The notes beneath the pieces are model-generated. The model did no database searches. It saw only the letters and a program-made list of their open reading frames with translations, and was not told where the DNA came from. Of a stretch of 56,521 nucleotides of DNA, positions 40,001 through 50,753 are shown in pieces (positions within the stretch are counted from its first letter, which is position 1; the number at the start of each line of letters is the position of its first letter). The stretch spans positions 1-56,521 of the forward strand of contig JAWKRB010000042.1 of the NCBI GenBank assembly GCA_041389885.1, read 5' to 3'. Both the position numbers and the translations under genes were made by a program. Source of the DNA: JAWKRB01 sp041389885. GTDB taxonomy: Bacteria > Myxococcota_A > Polyangia > Polyangiales > Ga0077539.

Positions 40001-41438
40001 GCATGTGCCCCGTGATGCGCGCCCGCGGGATCGCGACCACGGGCCGGCGCGGGAGCACCTGGTGGTAGTCTTGGAGCACGGCGAAATCGCGGGTGTCGAG
40101 GTCGCGCAGGGCGATGTCGAGGTCGAGGGGCGCGAGGGTGCCGCGGAGCTCCGCGTCGCCCGACAGCATCCAGAGGACCTTCGTGCGCGGGGTGACGGTC
40201 GTGTCGCCCATGAGCCGCGTGAAGTCGAGCCCGTCGAGGCGGATGCGCCCCGCGATGGCCGGGCGCGTGAAGAGCCCGCTGACCGTGATGCGGGGTGAGG
40301 TCAGCCGCGCGCCCGCGTAGCGAATGGCCACGTCGTCGCAGACCGCGCGCTCGGGGGTCACGTCGCAGCGGGTGTGCAGCCCCTCGACGAGGGAGTACCG
40401 AATGATCTCGTTCGTGCTGGCGTCCCGCTCGAAGAGCCCCACGTCGTCGCCGTCGACGGTGGCCGCGGCGTGAAAGGTCAGCGCGTCGAGGTCGACCTCG
40501 GCGCGGGCGTCGACCGCGACGCCGCCCTCGATCACCGGCGTCCCTGGGATCGCCCGGAGCACCGACTCGATGCGCGTCGCCGCCCGCGCGTCGGCCTCGA
40601 GGCGGAGGTGGCCCTCGGCGCCGCGGCGCAGCCGCATCGCGCGGACCTGCACCGAGGTCTCGGCCTTGGCCGCGCCGATCAGCGCCGTCGCCGAGGCGAC
40701 GTTGATGTCCGGGTCGGTCGCGCCCAGACGCAGCGAGAGCCGCGCCTCGACGCGGCGCACCGGGCCCGTGAACCAACGCGTGCGCGCGTCGCCGCCGCCC
40801 ACGAGCACGCCCACGCGGAGCGGCTGCCCAGGGCGGTTCAACACGTCGACGTCGACGTCGCGCAGCGCGAGGGCGCCCAGGTCGGGGTGGGCCACGCGCA
40901 GGCGAACGTCGCTCAGGGCGAGGTCGCGAAAGGGCAGATCCGTCGAGCCGCCGCCCCCGCCGCCCCGCGACACCGGACCGTTGATCAGCTCCACCGCGCC
41001 CCCGCGGCGCTCGAAGCGCAGGTCGACCTCGGCGCCCTCGACCGAGATCGTGGTGAGCCGTACGTCGCCGCGGGTGACGTCGTAGGGCGAGACGCCGAGC
41101 TCGACGGAGTCGACGCGCACGAGCCTGGGCGCGCCGGGGCGCCACACCTCGACGCCCTCGACCCGCGCGGAGAAGCGCCAGAGGCTGAAGCCCACGCGGG
41201 CGTAGCGCACCTCGAGGCCCGTCGCGGCGCGCACCGCCGCGCTCAGGCGCACCGCCATCTGCGCCGCGAACCACTGGGTGCGAATCACCGTCACGCCCAG
41301 CAGCACCACCGCGAGCGCGAAGAGCGACGCGAAGCCCACCCGGCGACGCCGCGAGCGGCGACGCGGACGAAACGCACCCCTCCCTGCGGAGGGGCCCAGC
41401 CTCGGGCGCGCTTCGTCGTCGGGGGGGTTGCTGGACAC
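36999..41438 (-). CDS. TamB/DUF490-family translocation and assembly protein
   Basis: This 1479-residue protein starts with GTG at 41438. A basic N-terminus precedes one TM helix (GFASLFALAVVLLGVTVI), then long beta-rich repeats of the AsmA/TamB type (for example VRYARVGFSLWRFSARVEGV). The C-terminal TamB domain includes DFVRFDVRLLTP, RLYSNEFEVRRARIEFDD, EPALSREDILFLLLF and a closing NVGADFRWRLEF. TamB-like proteins bridge the inner membrane to TamA or BamA in the outer membrane and form a lipid-conducting groove. Odd feature: a Cys-rich insert (RCCDGVCAASDGRGGSEC) around residue ~970. It is transcribed ahead of the TamA-like gene in one operon, divergent from the kinase gene. Confidence 0.9.
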   Translation of the reverse strand: MSSNPPDDEARPRLGPSAGRGAFRPRRRSRRRRVGFASLFALAVVLLGVTVIRTQWFAAQMAVRLSAAVRAATGLEVRYARVGFSLWRFSARVEGVEVWRPGAPRLVRVDSVELGVSPYDVTRGDVRLTTISVEGAEVDLRFERRGGAVELINGPVSRGGGGGGSTDLPFRDLALSDVRLRVAHPDLGALALRDVDVDVLNRPGQPLRVGVLVGGGDARTRWFTGPVRRVEARLSLRLGATDPDINVASATALIGAAKAETSVQVRAMRLRRGAEGHLRLEADARAATRIESVLRAIPGTPVIEGGVAVDARAEVDLDALTFHAAATVDGDDVGLFERDASTNEIIRYSLVEGLHTRCDVTPERAVCDDVAIRYAGARLTSPRITVSGLFTRPAIAGRIRLDGLDFTRLMGDTTVTPRTKVLWMLSGDAELRGTLAPLDLDIALRDLDTRDFAVLQDYHQVLPRRPVVAIPRARITGHMRVRGVHMSWEDLTATFGQSQIVARRVAIRLSHDATHRERDFVIEGLRAPRLHLADLDRIAGLPVRGDAELSVHVNSDFDDVVLGGHARIADFSITGLPFGTLETDGEEWRLRGVRVEVPRLRARYRQTDYQVFSAYLDFSRYSLTAGAAVSTQRMHLQDFYHMFHFEGDPTFEPFDGAAAMDARVEYVLGRPGDDRDGVMTVKLEARDGDITAYGERFSGVRASLSYDWLRRREGVRGASVRLNSLVASKGAGAVEVAGTMSPGGRMNFTGTARDLRLETFDQLRPETPGAAPLARGALGALVTVGGTPDTPRVNANVQLSDLVAMGRSLGAIAAQVTLTPTSAFVPQSLDVAPPISRLGLRLNALNDLVRVRATLDTPWVTASWRDGAGETHRTWNRAWGQSVASGSLSLTQPMDLLPWLPPSLLARLGDDRRARVKARVDVARARLDQLSRADLTARVEEVDLHAYGVPLALSPGAAMLLRCCDGVCAASDGRGGSECPSRDRLGAHDARERFVDDSPLLLGPEGTRLWLGGVAALDESLHVVAMDAATRGEADLERLAAAVPGVVSARGAARLDVSISGDQRAPSYSGEITVRGGALRLSSSYAPPLSDIDVTISLARDQLRLDRFRALAGAGLVDLSGGTARLQGLGVESYTVPISVQGLTLAPIEGLDVALDADLNVSGGARGEPALVQGGVNLRRVNYTRPIATSLDVLGGSQGTRTESNTNAERPYDPANDFVRFDVRLLTPSPMRVANNLVDAEIVIGRDRECRVVGTNQRWGVVGSLEVPRGTLRLYSNEFEVRRARIEFDDPERIDPVFDLLAQTEVRRTGDSNRSQWRIALHGYGSTRSGLNLDMSAEPALSREDILFLLLFRATRAELERLGTNAGQAIGIEALWLLSGLDRRVTEAIPVIDEFRVGSTYNPRTNATEPQLTIGRGIGERVRVGGSVSASAQPLTRVTLDLRLNQEAGVQFIGENVGNQLGTVSVNVGADFRWRLEFQ

Positions 41439-41573
41439 GTCAAGGCTCGGTGCGGGCGTTGCGGACTCTCGCGGTTACGACGGAGCCGTGGCGGTTTCTA
41501 CCCCATCCGTGGGTCTGACGCTGAGATCCCCGCCGAGGCGAGGAGCAGGCGGATCTTCCCGCTTCGGCGCGAT

Positions 41574-41602
41574 TTGCCGTGAGGGGGGTGCGTCGCTAAA
41601 GT
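41574..41602 (+). promoter_or_regulatory. Sigma-70-like promoter of the first Ser/Thr kinase
   Basis: TTGCCG at 41574 and TAAAGT at 41597 are separated by 17 nt. The -10 ends 9 nt before the ATG at 41612, implying a leader of about 2-3 nt at most. Confidence 0.5.
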
Positions 41603-41611
41603 CGCAGGGCG

Positions 41612-43018
<1,407 letters not shown>

Positions 43019-43046
43019 TCAGCCCCTGTGACCCCGCGCCCCTGCG

Positions 43047-44036
43047 ATGCGCCCCCTCACTGCCCTGATGGTGTCGTCGATGCTGATGCTGCCGCCGCGC
43101 CCCGCTCTCGCGCAGGCGCCGCCGCCGCACGCCCCGGCCGCGGCGGCCCTCGAGGCGCGGGCGCAGGCGCTCTACCAGAGCGGCAGGGAGCACTTTCGCG
43201 CGGGGCGCTTCGACGACGCGCGCGCGGCGTTCCTCTCGTCGCTGGAGCGTTACGACAGCCCGAACACACGGATGTACCTCGGCCGCACCCTCGCGCGGCT
43301 CGACCGCGCGGCCGAGGCCTTCTCCATGCTCGACCGCGCCGCGCGTGACGCGGAGGAGCGCGCGCGGAGCGAGCCTCGGTACGCGGCCACGCGAGACAGC
43401 GCGCGGGCCGAGGCCGAGGCGCTGCGCCCCTCGCTGGCGTTTCTGCGGGTGCGCGTCGACCCCGCCCCCGACGACCTCACGCTCTCGGTCAACGACGGCC
43501 CGCCGCGCCGAGGGGCCGCGGACGTCGCGCTGCCCTTCGCGCCCGGCGCGGTGACGGTGCGCGCCCAGGCCGAGGGCTACGAGCCCGCCGAGGCACGCGC
43601 GGAGCTCGGGCGGGGAGAGTCGCGAGAGCTCTGGCTCTCCCTGCGCGCCGCCGCCGTGGTCGTGGCGGCCGACGCCGGGGCGCGGGCCGTCGAGACGCCG
43701 GCGGTCGCGCCGCGCGCGTTCACCCGGCGAGGTCCGGTGCGGAGCCTCGGGGTCGCGGTCGGGGTCACCGGCGTCACCGCCCTCGCCGCCGGGCTCGCCT
43801 TGAGCCTCGTCGCGTGGGACCAATACCAGACGGTGCGTGACGACGACTCCCAGCGCGACCTCGCCCTCGAGGGGATTCGCAACCGCGACACCGCCAACGC
43901 GCTCTTCGTCGTGGGCGGCGCGCTCGGGCTCACCGGGCTCTTGATGTACCTCCTCGCGCCCCGGCGCGTCGAGGCGCCGTCCGGCGCGTCGCTGTCGCTC
44001 GGGCCCTCAGGCATCGGCGTGTCGGGGCGCTTCTGA
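43047..44036 (+). CDS. Exported TPR/PEGA-like protein
   Basis: This 329-residue protein has a signal peptide (SSMLMLPPRPALAQ). A TPR-like helical part follows (ALYQSGREHFRAGRFDDARA, MYLGRTLARLDRAAEAFSML), then a PEGA-like beta module (FLRVRVDPAPDDLTLSVNDG). Two TM-like helices lie near the C-terminus (GVAVGVTGVTALAAGLALSL and ANALFVVGGALGLTGLLMYL). Such TPR-PEGA proteins beside Ser/Thr kinases are frequent in Myxococcota. The stop TGA shares its A with the ATG of the next gene, so the pair is translationally coupled. Function is unknown. Confidence 0.8.
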   Translation: MRPLTALMVSSMLMLPPRPALAQAPPPHAPAAAALEARAQALYQSGREHFRAGRFDDARAAFLSSLERYDSPNTRMYLGRTLARLDRAAEAFSMLDRAARDAEERARSEPRYAATRDSARAEAEALRPSLAFLRVRVDPAPDDLTLSVNDGPPRRGAADVALPFAPGAVTVRAQAEGYEPAEARAELGRGESRELWLSLRAAAVVVAADAGARAVETPAVAPRAFTRRGPVRSLGVAVGVTGVTALAAGLALSLVAWDQYQTVRDDDSQRDLALEGIRNRDTANALFVVGGALGLTGLLMYLLAPRRVEAPSGASLSLGPSGIGVSGRF

Positions 44037-45262
44037 TGCGCGCCCTCGGCGTCGCCGCCCTCGCGCTGCTGAGCGGCTGCGTCCTCGATTTCGAGGAGCT
44101 CCTGACGAGGCCCCGCGACGCGGGCGGCCGCCTCGACGCGCCTTCGCTCGACGCGCAGCCCCTCGACGCCGGCGACGTCCCGAAGGCAGAAGACCGCGCC
44201 GACCTCCCCGACGCCGTCGTCGTCGACGACCGCCCCGCGACCGACGCGCCGCTCCCCCTCGACGCGGGGCCCTGCGGCTCGGGCGCGGGCGTCGAGCTGC
44301 GCCTCGCGCACATGGCCTCGCGCTTCGGCGCGATGACGCTCTGCATGCGCCACGGCGCCGGCGGCTACACCGCGGTGCGCGACCCCCGCTGGCCCGCGGC
44401 GGGCATCGCCGAGGCGCAGATCTCCGCGCGCTTCGAGACGAACGCCGTGGTCACCGAGCAGAACGAGTCGTGGCAGTTCGCGGTGATCCCGGTGGGCTCG
44501 AGCTGCGCCGAGGTGACCGCGCAGTCGCCCGGCGCGGCGTCGATCACCGCGCAGCTCGACCCCGGCGACCGGATCACCCTGCTGTTCTCGTCCGAGCTCA
44601 GCTCGCAGGGTCGCCTCGTCGGCGTGCTGGGGCTGCTGCAAGACAAGGTCTGCACGGCGTGCCCGGACAATTCCTACGACATCCGCGCGGTGCACGCGGC
44701 CTTCGGCGCGTCGCGGGCGCGGCTCGAATTCGCCATCGACTACGTGACCCCCGACGGCGAGCCCAGCCTCGTGAACGTGTTCTTCGCGCAGAACGTCGGC
44801 TACGGCAGCACGTCGCCCACGGGCGACCGGGGCTTCGACTGCGACTCGGCGTGGTACCTCGGCGCGATGCTCCCGCCGAGCTCCCTCGTGGGGCTCTCGG
44901 CCTTCGAGGTCGGCGGCGACGCCGTCGCCAGCTCCGAGCGCTTTCACCTCAAGGGCTCGCGCCTCGCGGCCACGCGCCTCGCGACGGTGTTCTTTCGCGG
45001 CGACTGGGTAGACCGCTGGGAGGAGCCCGAGTTCGTGCTCTGCTACGAGGGCGCGCAGGACGCGGGGCTCACGGTGTGCGACCGCATCCCCGCCACGGCG
45101 GTGCGCCACGCCGACGCCGGCGCCCCCGACGCGCGCGACGCGCCCCCGACCGACGCGCCCCCCGACGCCCCGACGCCGATGGACGCGGGCGCCGACGCCT
45201 CGCTCGAATTCGACGCCGCGGCCGACGACGACGTGCAGGGCGACGTCGCCGCCGGGGGCTGA
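44036..45262 (+). CDS. Predicted lipoprotein with DUF4397-like middle region
   Basis: This 408-residue protein has a short signal (ALGVAALALLSGCV, lipobox LSGC). Asp-rich spacers occur both after the Cys (AGGRLDAPSLDAQPLDAGDV) and at the C-terminus (APPTDAPPDAPTPMDAGADA). The middle, VELRLAHMASRFGAMTLCMR with later ITAQLDPGDRITLLF and DIRAVHAAFGASRARLEFAI, loosely fits DUF4397-type beta domains. Several Cys suggest disulfides outside the cytoplasm. It is coupled to the TPR gene by a 1-nt overlap. The domain call is tentative; the lipoprotein call is firm. Confidence 0.75.
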   Translation: MRALGVAALALLSGCVLDFEELLTRPRDAGGRLDAPSLDAQPLDAGDVPKAEDRADLPDAVVVDDRPATDAPLPLDAGPCGSGAGVELRLAHMASRFGAMTLCMRHGAGGYTAVRDPRWPAAGIAEAQISARFETNAVVTEQNESWQFAVIPVGSSCAEVTAQSPGAASITAQLDPGDRITLLFSSELSSQGRLVGVLGLLQDKVCTACPDNSYDIRAVHAAFGASRARLEFAIDYVTPDGEPSLVNVFFAQNVGYGSTSPTGDRGFDCDSAWYLGAMLPPSSLVGLSAFEVGGDAVASSERFHLKGSRLAATRLATVFFRGDWVDRWEEPEFVLCYEGAQDAGLTVCDRIPATAVRHADAGAPDARDAPPTDAPPDAPTPMDAGADASLEFDAAADDDVQGDVAAGG

Positions 45263-45277
45263 CCGCGCCGATGTCTT

Positions 45278-45328
45278 GACGGCTCCGGCCGTCGCAAGGG
45301 AGAACCCCGCGGCGGCCCGAGGGGCCGC
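45278..45328 (+). terminator. Two tandem hairpins between the lipoprotein and glutamate dehydrogenase genes
   Basis: GACGGC-TCCG-GCCGTC (45278-45293) and GCGGCCC-GAG-GGGCCGC (45312-45328) are perfect stems. They could end the upstream operon or form a structured 5' UTR for the dehydrogenase gene; no T tract follows. Confidence 0.35.
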
Positions 45329-45358
45329 GAGGCGGCTCAAACAGGAGCACACGAGGGT

Positions 45359-46624
45359 ATGTCGGGCGACAAATACGAGTTCTTCAAGGTCGTTCAAGAG
45401 ACCATGGCGAAGGCCGCGCGCATCGTCGGCCTCGACCCCTCGGTGGAGCTCATGCTCTCGGAGCCGAAGAACGAGATCATCGTGCACTTCCCCGTGCGCA
45501 TGGACAGCGGCGAGGTGCGGCTCTTCAAGGGCTACCGCATCCAGCACTCGAACATCCTCGGTCCCTTCAAGGGCGGCATCCGGTACCACCACAAGCTGAC
45601 CCTCGACGACACCAAGGCCCTCGCGTCGATGATGACGTGGAAGTGCGCGCTGATGCGCATCCCGTACGGCGGCGCCAAGGGCGGCATCAAGTTCAACCCG
45701 CGGGAGCACTCCGCGGGCGAGCTCCAGCGCATCACCCGGCGCTTCACCCACGCGCTCGGCAGCAACATCGGCCCCGACTACGACATCCCCGCCCCCGACG
45801 TGGGCACCACGGGCCAGATGATGGCGTGGATCATGGACACGTACATGAACACCGTGGGCCACGTGAACAAGCAGGCGAACCGCGGCGTGGTCACGGGCAA
45901 GCCCGTGTCGAGCGGCGGCACCCTGGGGCGCGAGAAGGCCACCGGGCAGGGCGTGGTCCACTGCATCACCGAGTGGGCGCGGGAGTCGCGCACGAGCCTT
46001 GAGGGCGCGACGTACACCGTGCAGGGCTTCGGCAACGTGGGCTCCCACGCGTCGATGCTGCTCTCGCGCTTCGGCGCGTCGCTCGCGGCGGTGGGCGACC
46101 ACTCGGGCTACCTCCGCTCCGAGGAGGGCTTCAACCCGCACAAGCTCGCGGAGTGGGTGCGCCAGAAGGGCTCCGTGAGCGGCTACCCCGCGGGGATCCC
46201 GATCTCGAAGGAGGAGTTCTTCGCGACGAAGTGCGACATCTTCATCCCCGCGGCCCTCGAGGGTCAGGTGCGGGCCGAGGAGGCCTCGCACATGGACTGC
46301 AAGGTGGTCGTCGAGGGCGCCAACGGCCCGACGACGCCCGAGGGCGAGCGGGTGCTCCTCGACAAGGGCGTGACGGTGATCCCCGACGTGCTCGCCAACT
46401 CGGGCGGCGTGACCGTGAGCTACTACGAGTGGGTGCAGAACAAGCGCTCAGAGAGCTGGGACCTCGACGAGGTCGACGGCCGCCTCGAGAACTCGATGAA
46501 GCGCGCGTACAACGAGGTGGTCTCCTTCGCGCGCACGCACGACTGCGACCTGCGCCTCGCGGCCTACAGCCTCGCGCTCACGCGCCTCCAGGCCGCGTAC
46601 CGCGAGCGCGACATCTTCCCCTGA
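45359..46624 (+). CDS. gdhA: Glutamate dehydrogenase (Glu/Leu/Phe/Val family)
   Basis: This 421-residue enzyme of the Glu/Leu/Phe/Val dehydrogenase family oxidatively deaminates glutamate to 2-oxoglutarate, or runs in reverse. FKGYRIQHSNILGPFKGGIR is the substrate-side block, and the catalytic Lys lies in PYGGAKGGIKFNP. The coenzyme domain has GFGNVGSHASMLL (GxGxxG-like), and VEGANGPTTPEGERVL and VIPDVLANSGGVTVSYYEW are family hallmarks. The coenzyme cannot be fixed with certainty from sequence. AGGAG lies upstream of the ATG. The gene stands alone, converging on a parvulin-like gene 7 nt away. Confidence 0.93.
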   Translation: MSGDKYEFFKVVQETMAKAARIVGLDPSVELMLSEPKNEIIVHFPVRMDSGEVRLFKGYRIQHSNILGPFKGGIRYHHKLTLDDTKALASMMTWKCALMRIPYGGAKGGIKFNPREHSAGELQRITRRFTHALGSNIGPDYDIPAPDVGTTGQMMAWIMDTYMNTVGHVNKQANRGVVTGKPVSSGGTLGREKATGQGVVHCITEWARESRTSLEGATYTVQGFGNVGSHASMLLSRFGASLAAVGDHSGYLRSEEGFNPHKLAEWVRQKGSVSGYPAGIPISKEEFFATKCDIFIPAALEGQVRAEEASHMDCKVVVEGANGPTTPEGERVLLDKGVTVIPDVLANSGGVTVSYYEWVQNKRSESWDLDEVDGRLENSMKRAYNEVVSFARTHDCDLRLAAYSLALTRLQAAYRERDIFP

Positions 46625-46631
46625 CGGGCCC

Positions 46632-47633
46632 TCAGCGCCCGGCGTCGGCGGGCTCGGGCTCGAGGCGCAGCACGCCGGTCAGGGGCACCCTGCGCACCCC
46701 CGCCTCGCGCTCGAGCCGCTCGACCTCGGCCCGCTCCGCGGCCACGCGCCGCTCGAGCAGGATCCTCCCGCGGATCCACTCCGCGGAGTCTGCGAAGGTG
46801 CGATGGATGGGCGCCCTGCGCTCGACGAAGCGCACGACGTAGAAGCCCTGAGCGCCGCGCCATCGGCCGGACACGACCCGGGGGATCACGGTCCCCTCGA
46901 CCGAGCTCTCGTAGGTGGCCGCGCGCAGGCCGGGGTCGACCTCGTCGCCGCCGGCGACCCCCGGCGCGATCACGTCTCGAAGCTCTCCGCGGGAGCCCGC
47001 GAGCTCGGGGTCGCGGTTGCGCGTCCCGGCGAGGCGGCGAAAATCGTGCACCACCCTGCCCCGGCGTCGCTGCAGCGCGAGGCGCAGCACCTCGACCGCC
47101 GCGGCCCGATCGGGGAGAAAGATCACCCTGACCCGACGGCGCTCGGGGACGTGAAAGCGCTCGGGGTGCTCGTCGTACCACCGCCGCACCTCGTCGTCGG
47201 CGACGGCGGAGAGCTCCCCCGCGCGAGGGTTGAGCACGGTGGCGCGCAGCCGCGAGACCAGCGCGCGCTCGACGGCGGCGCGCACGACGGGGTCTCGCTC
47301 GAGCCCCCTGCGGCGGGCCTCGCGGGCGAGGAGCCTGTCGGCCACCAGGCGGTCGAGGATCTCCTGGAGCATCGCCGGGTCGTTCGCGTAGCGACGCTGG
47401 GCGACGGGGCCGCTGTCGCGCACCCACTCGAAGACCTCCTCGGCGGTCACCTGCACGCCGCGGCCCGTCGCCACCGCCGTCGACGCGTCGACCAGGGGCA
47501 CCACGCGCAGGGGCGTCGGCGCGGAGGCGTCGCGGTCCTCTTCGTCGGACTCCGCGCCGTGGGGCTGCGCGAGCGCGGCGCCGGCGAAGAGGGTCGCGGC
47601 GAGCGAGAGCGAGAGCAGCGCGGGCCAGGTCAT
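46632..47633 (-). CDS. Parvulin/SurA-like peptidyl-prolyl isomerase
   Basis: This 333-residue protein has a signal peptide (LSLSLAATLFAGAALAQ). A SurA-like N-terminal helical region follows (MLQEILDRLVADRLLAREAR, VRAAVERALVSRLRATVL), then a PpiC-type domain (VRRWYDEHPERFHVPERRRV, then GGDEVDPGLRAATYES and GFYVVRFVERRAP). Periplasmic folding of envelope proteins is the expected role. The PpiC core seems divergent; active-site His positions are not obvious. TTGACC-17-TTGAGA lies upstream as a possible promoter. Confidence 0.82.
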   Translation of the reverse strand: MTWPALLSLSLAATLFAGAALAQPHGAESDEEDRDASAPTPLRVVPLVDASTAVATGRGVQVTAEEVFEWVRDSGPVAQRRYANDPAMLQEILDRLVADRLLAREARRRGLERDPVVRAAVERALVSRLRATVLNPRAGELSAVADDEVRRWYDEHPERFHVPERRRVRVIFLPDRAAAVEVLRLALQRRRGRVVHDFRRLAGTRNRDPELAGSRGELRDVIAPGVAGGDEVDPGLRAATYESSVEGTVIPRVVSGRWRGAQGFYVVRFVERRAPIHRTFADSAEWIRGRILLERRVAAERAEVERLEREAGVRRVPLTGVLRLEPEPADAGR

Positions 47634-47691
47634 CGCGGGGATCTCAAGTGCGTTCTCGCCGTGAGGTCAAGCGCGACCCTCCCCGCGGCGG

Positions 47692-49509
47692 TCAACGGAC
47701 GTTGAGGTAGAGCCGGGTCGAGGTCGGGCGGTTGCGCGGAAACCTCAGCCCACGGAGCATGCGCGCGACGCACTCGGCCTCGTTCGACCCCTGGGGCGGG
47801 CGGCGAAAGGCGGTCTCGCTGATGCGCCCCCGCGGGTCGATGCTGACGTTCACGTCGATCGTGCCCCCGCGGTCATGCAGACAGCTCGAGAAGCGCGCCG
47901 GGGGAGGGACCACGCGGAGGAACTCGCTGTTGTCGAGCGGCCGCCCGTCTCCAGGCGGGGCGCGCTCCGTGCGCTCCACGCGCTCCGTGCGCTCCACGCG
48001 CTCGGTGCGGGGTCGCTCCACCCGCGGAGGCGGCGGCCGCGCCTGCAGCACCTGCTGCACGACCTGCGGGAGCTGAGGCGCGACGGTCAGCACGTCGAGG
48101 GCGGCCGGCGCCGCCGTCGCCGCGTCGACGGGCGTCGGCGGGACCGGCAGCGGCAGCGACACGTCGTGGCTCGGGGGAGGCGCGCCGCGCAGGGAGAGCC
48201 CCGCGGCGACGACGAGGAGCGCGGTCACGCCCGCGGCCACCAGCAGCACGCCGCGACGACCGCTCGGCGCTTCGGGCTCGCGCGGCGGCATCGAGGGCCG
48301 CGGCGCGGGCGCGGGCGCGGGCGGGAGCGACACGACGAACGAAGGCGGCGGCGCGTGGCTCATCGGCGCGAGGCCCATCGGCGCCATCGAGGGCGTCGTC
48401 GAGAGGGCCGAGCTCACCGGCGGCACCGAGGGGAACGACGACATCGGCATCGGCGCGACGTGCGGCGCGACCACGGGCGGCGGGGCGGCCCCGGCCGGCG
48501 GGGCGACGAGGGCCTCCTTGGTGCCCGACGAGCCCGCGCGGGAGCGGCGGCGGGCGCGGGCTCCGTGGGCCTCGAACACGCGCGTCGACTCGTCGGACAG
48601 CGAGTCGGTGGCGTCGTCGCCCACGCCCAGGCTCGAGTCGGGCGGGAGCAGCGAGAGCACGCGGTGGATGTCGGCGCGCATCGCCGCGGCGTCTGGGTAG
48701 CGCTGGCCGGGCTCCTTCTGCAGCGCGCGGTCGATGAGCGCCGAGACCTCCGGGTGCACCGCGGGCACCACCTCGAGGAGCGGCGTGTGCGGGTGCAGCA
48801 GGATGCGCGACAGGAGCTGCTGGTACGACTCCCCCTCGAAGGGCGTCTTGAGCGAGATCGCCTCGTAGAGCACCGCGCCCATCGACCAGAGGTCCGCGCG
48901 GCCGTCGACGCGGTTGCCGCTCGCCTGCTCGGGGGACATGTAATCGGGCGTGCCCACGGCGGTGCCCACGCGGGTCAGCCCGCCGCCCATCGCCTGCTCC
49001 GTGAGGATCTTCGAGATGCCGAAGTCCAGGAGCTTCACGCTCTGGCGCTCGTCGGCGCCCCCCACGAGAAAGATGTTCTCGGGCTTGATGTCACGGTGCA
49101 CGACGCCGACGGCGTGGGCGGCGCGCAGCGCGTCGACGGTCTCGGCGGCGATGATCAGCGCCTCCTGCGGCCCCGCGGCGCGGCGATCGAGGAGGTCGGC
49201 CAGGGTCTCCCCCTTGAGCAGCTCCAGGACCAGGTACGGGCCGTCGTCGTCGGTGCCCGCGTCGAGCACCCCGGGGATGTTCGGGTGCCCGATCGACGCC
49301 GCCGCGCGGGCCTCTTGCACGAAGCGCGCGTTGACCTCCTGCGAGCTCGCGTACTCGGGCTTGATGAGCTTGACCGCGACCTTCTGCCCGCTCGGGATGA
49401 CGTCGGCCTCGAAGACCGCGCCCATCCCCCCCTCGCCGATGATGCGACGTAGCCGGTAGCGCCCCGCGACGAGGGTCCCGAGGCGCTCGTGGATGTGCAT
49501 CAGTGGCAT
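47692..49509 (-). CDS. Ser/Thr protein kinase with TonB/AgmX-like C-terminal domain
   Basis: This 605-residue protein has a kinase domain at residues ~17-290 with IGEGGMGAVFEA, Lys in AVKLIKPE (K47), HRDIKPENIFL, LDFGISK and GTPDYMSPEQ. A long Pro/Met/Ser linker and one TM helix (GVLLVAAGVTALLVVAAGLS) follow. The extracytoplasmic end reads FSSCLHDRGGTIDVNVSIDP, then RGRISETAFRRPP and ECVARMLRGLRFPRNRP. That is the TonB-like/AgmX-PglI C-terminal pattern of paired Cys and an FP motif. It may let a cytoplasmic kinase sense or pull on envelope partners. All catalytic residues are present. A second ATG lies three codons in. Confidence 0.9.
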   Translation of the reverse strand: MPLMHIHERLGTLVAGRYRLRRIIGEGGMGAVFEADVIPSGQKVAVKLIKPEYASSQEVNARFVQEARAAASIGHPNIPGVLDAGTDDDGPYLVLELLKGETLADLLDRRAAGPQEALIIAAETVDALRAAHAVGVVHRDIKPENIFLVGGADERQSVKLLDFGISKILTEQAMGGGLTRVGTAVGTPDYMSPEQASGNRVDGRADLWSMGAVLYEAISLKTPFEGESYQQLLSRILLHPHTPLLEVVPAVHPEVSALIDRALQKEPGQRYPDAAAMRADIHRVLSLLPPDSSLGVGDDATDSLSDESTRVFEAHGARARRRSRAGSSGTKEALVAPPAGAAPPPVVAPHVAPMPMSSFPSVPPVSSALSTTPSMAPMGLAPMSHAPPPSFVVSLPPAPAPAPRPSMPPREPEAPSGRRGVLLVAAGVTALLVVAAGLSLRGAPPPSHDVSLPLPVPPTPVDAATAAPAALDVLTVAPQLPQVVQQVLQARPPPPRVERPRTERVERTERVERTERAPPGDGRPLDNSEFLRVVPPPARFSSCLHDRGGTIDVNVSIDPRGRISETAFRRPPQGSNEAECVARMLRGLRFPRNRPTSTRLYLNVR

Positions 49510-49589
49510 CGCGGGGATCGTCCTGGGCAGCGCGCGCGGCCCGCAGCGACCGTTGGTGTAACCCGCGCTCGCGCGGGGCGTCTAGCGGC

Positions 49590-50749
<1,160 letters not shown>

Positions 50750-50753
<4 letters not shown>

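Noticed and set aside
37473..40298. Long open frame on the plus strand opposite the TamB-like gene
   Set aside because: Shadow of the conserved minus-strand gene; the translation is Arg/Gly/His/Ala-rich with no domain.
45276..45281. TTGACG as a -35 for glutamate dehydrogenase
   Set aside because: No -10-like sequence at the right spacing, and the bases form part of a hairpin stem.
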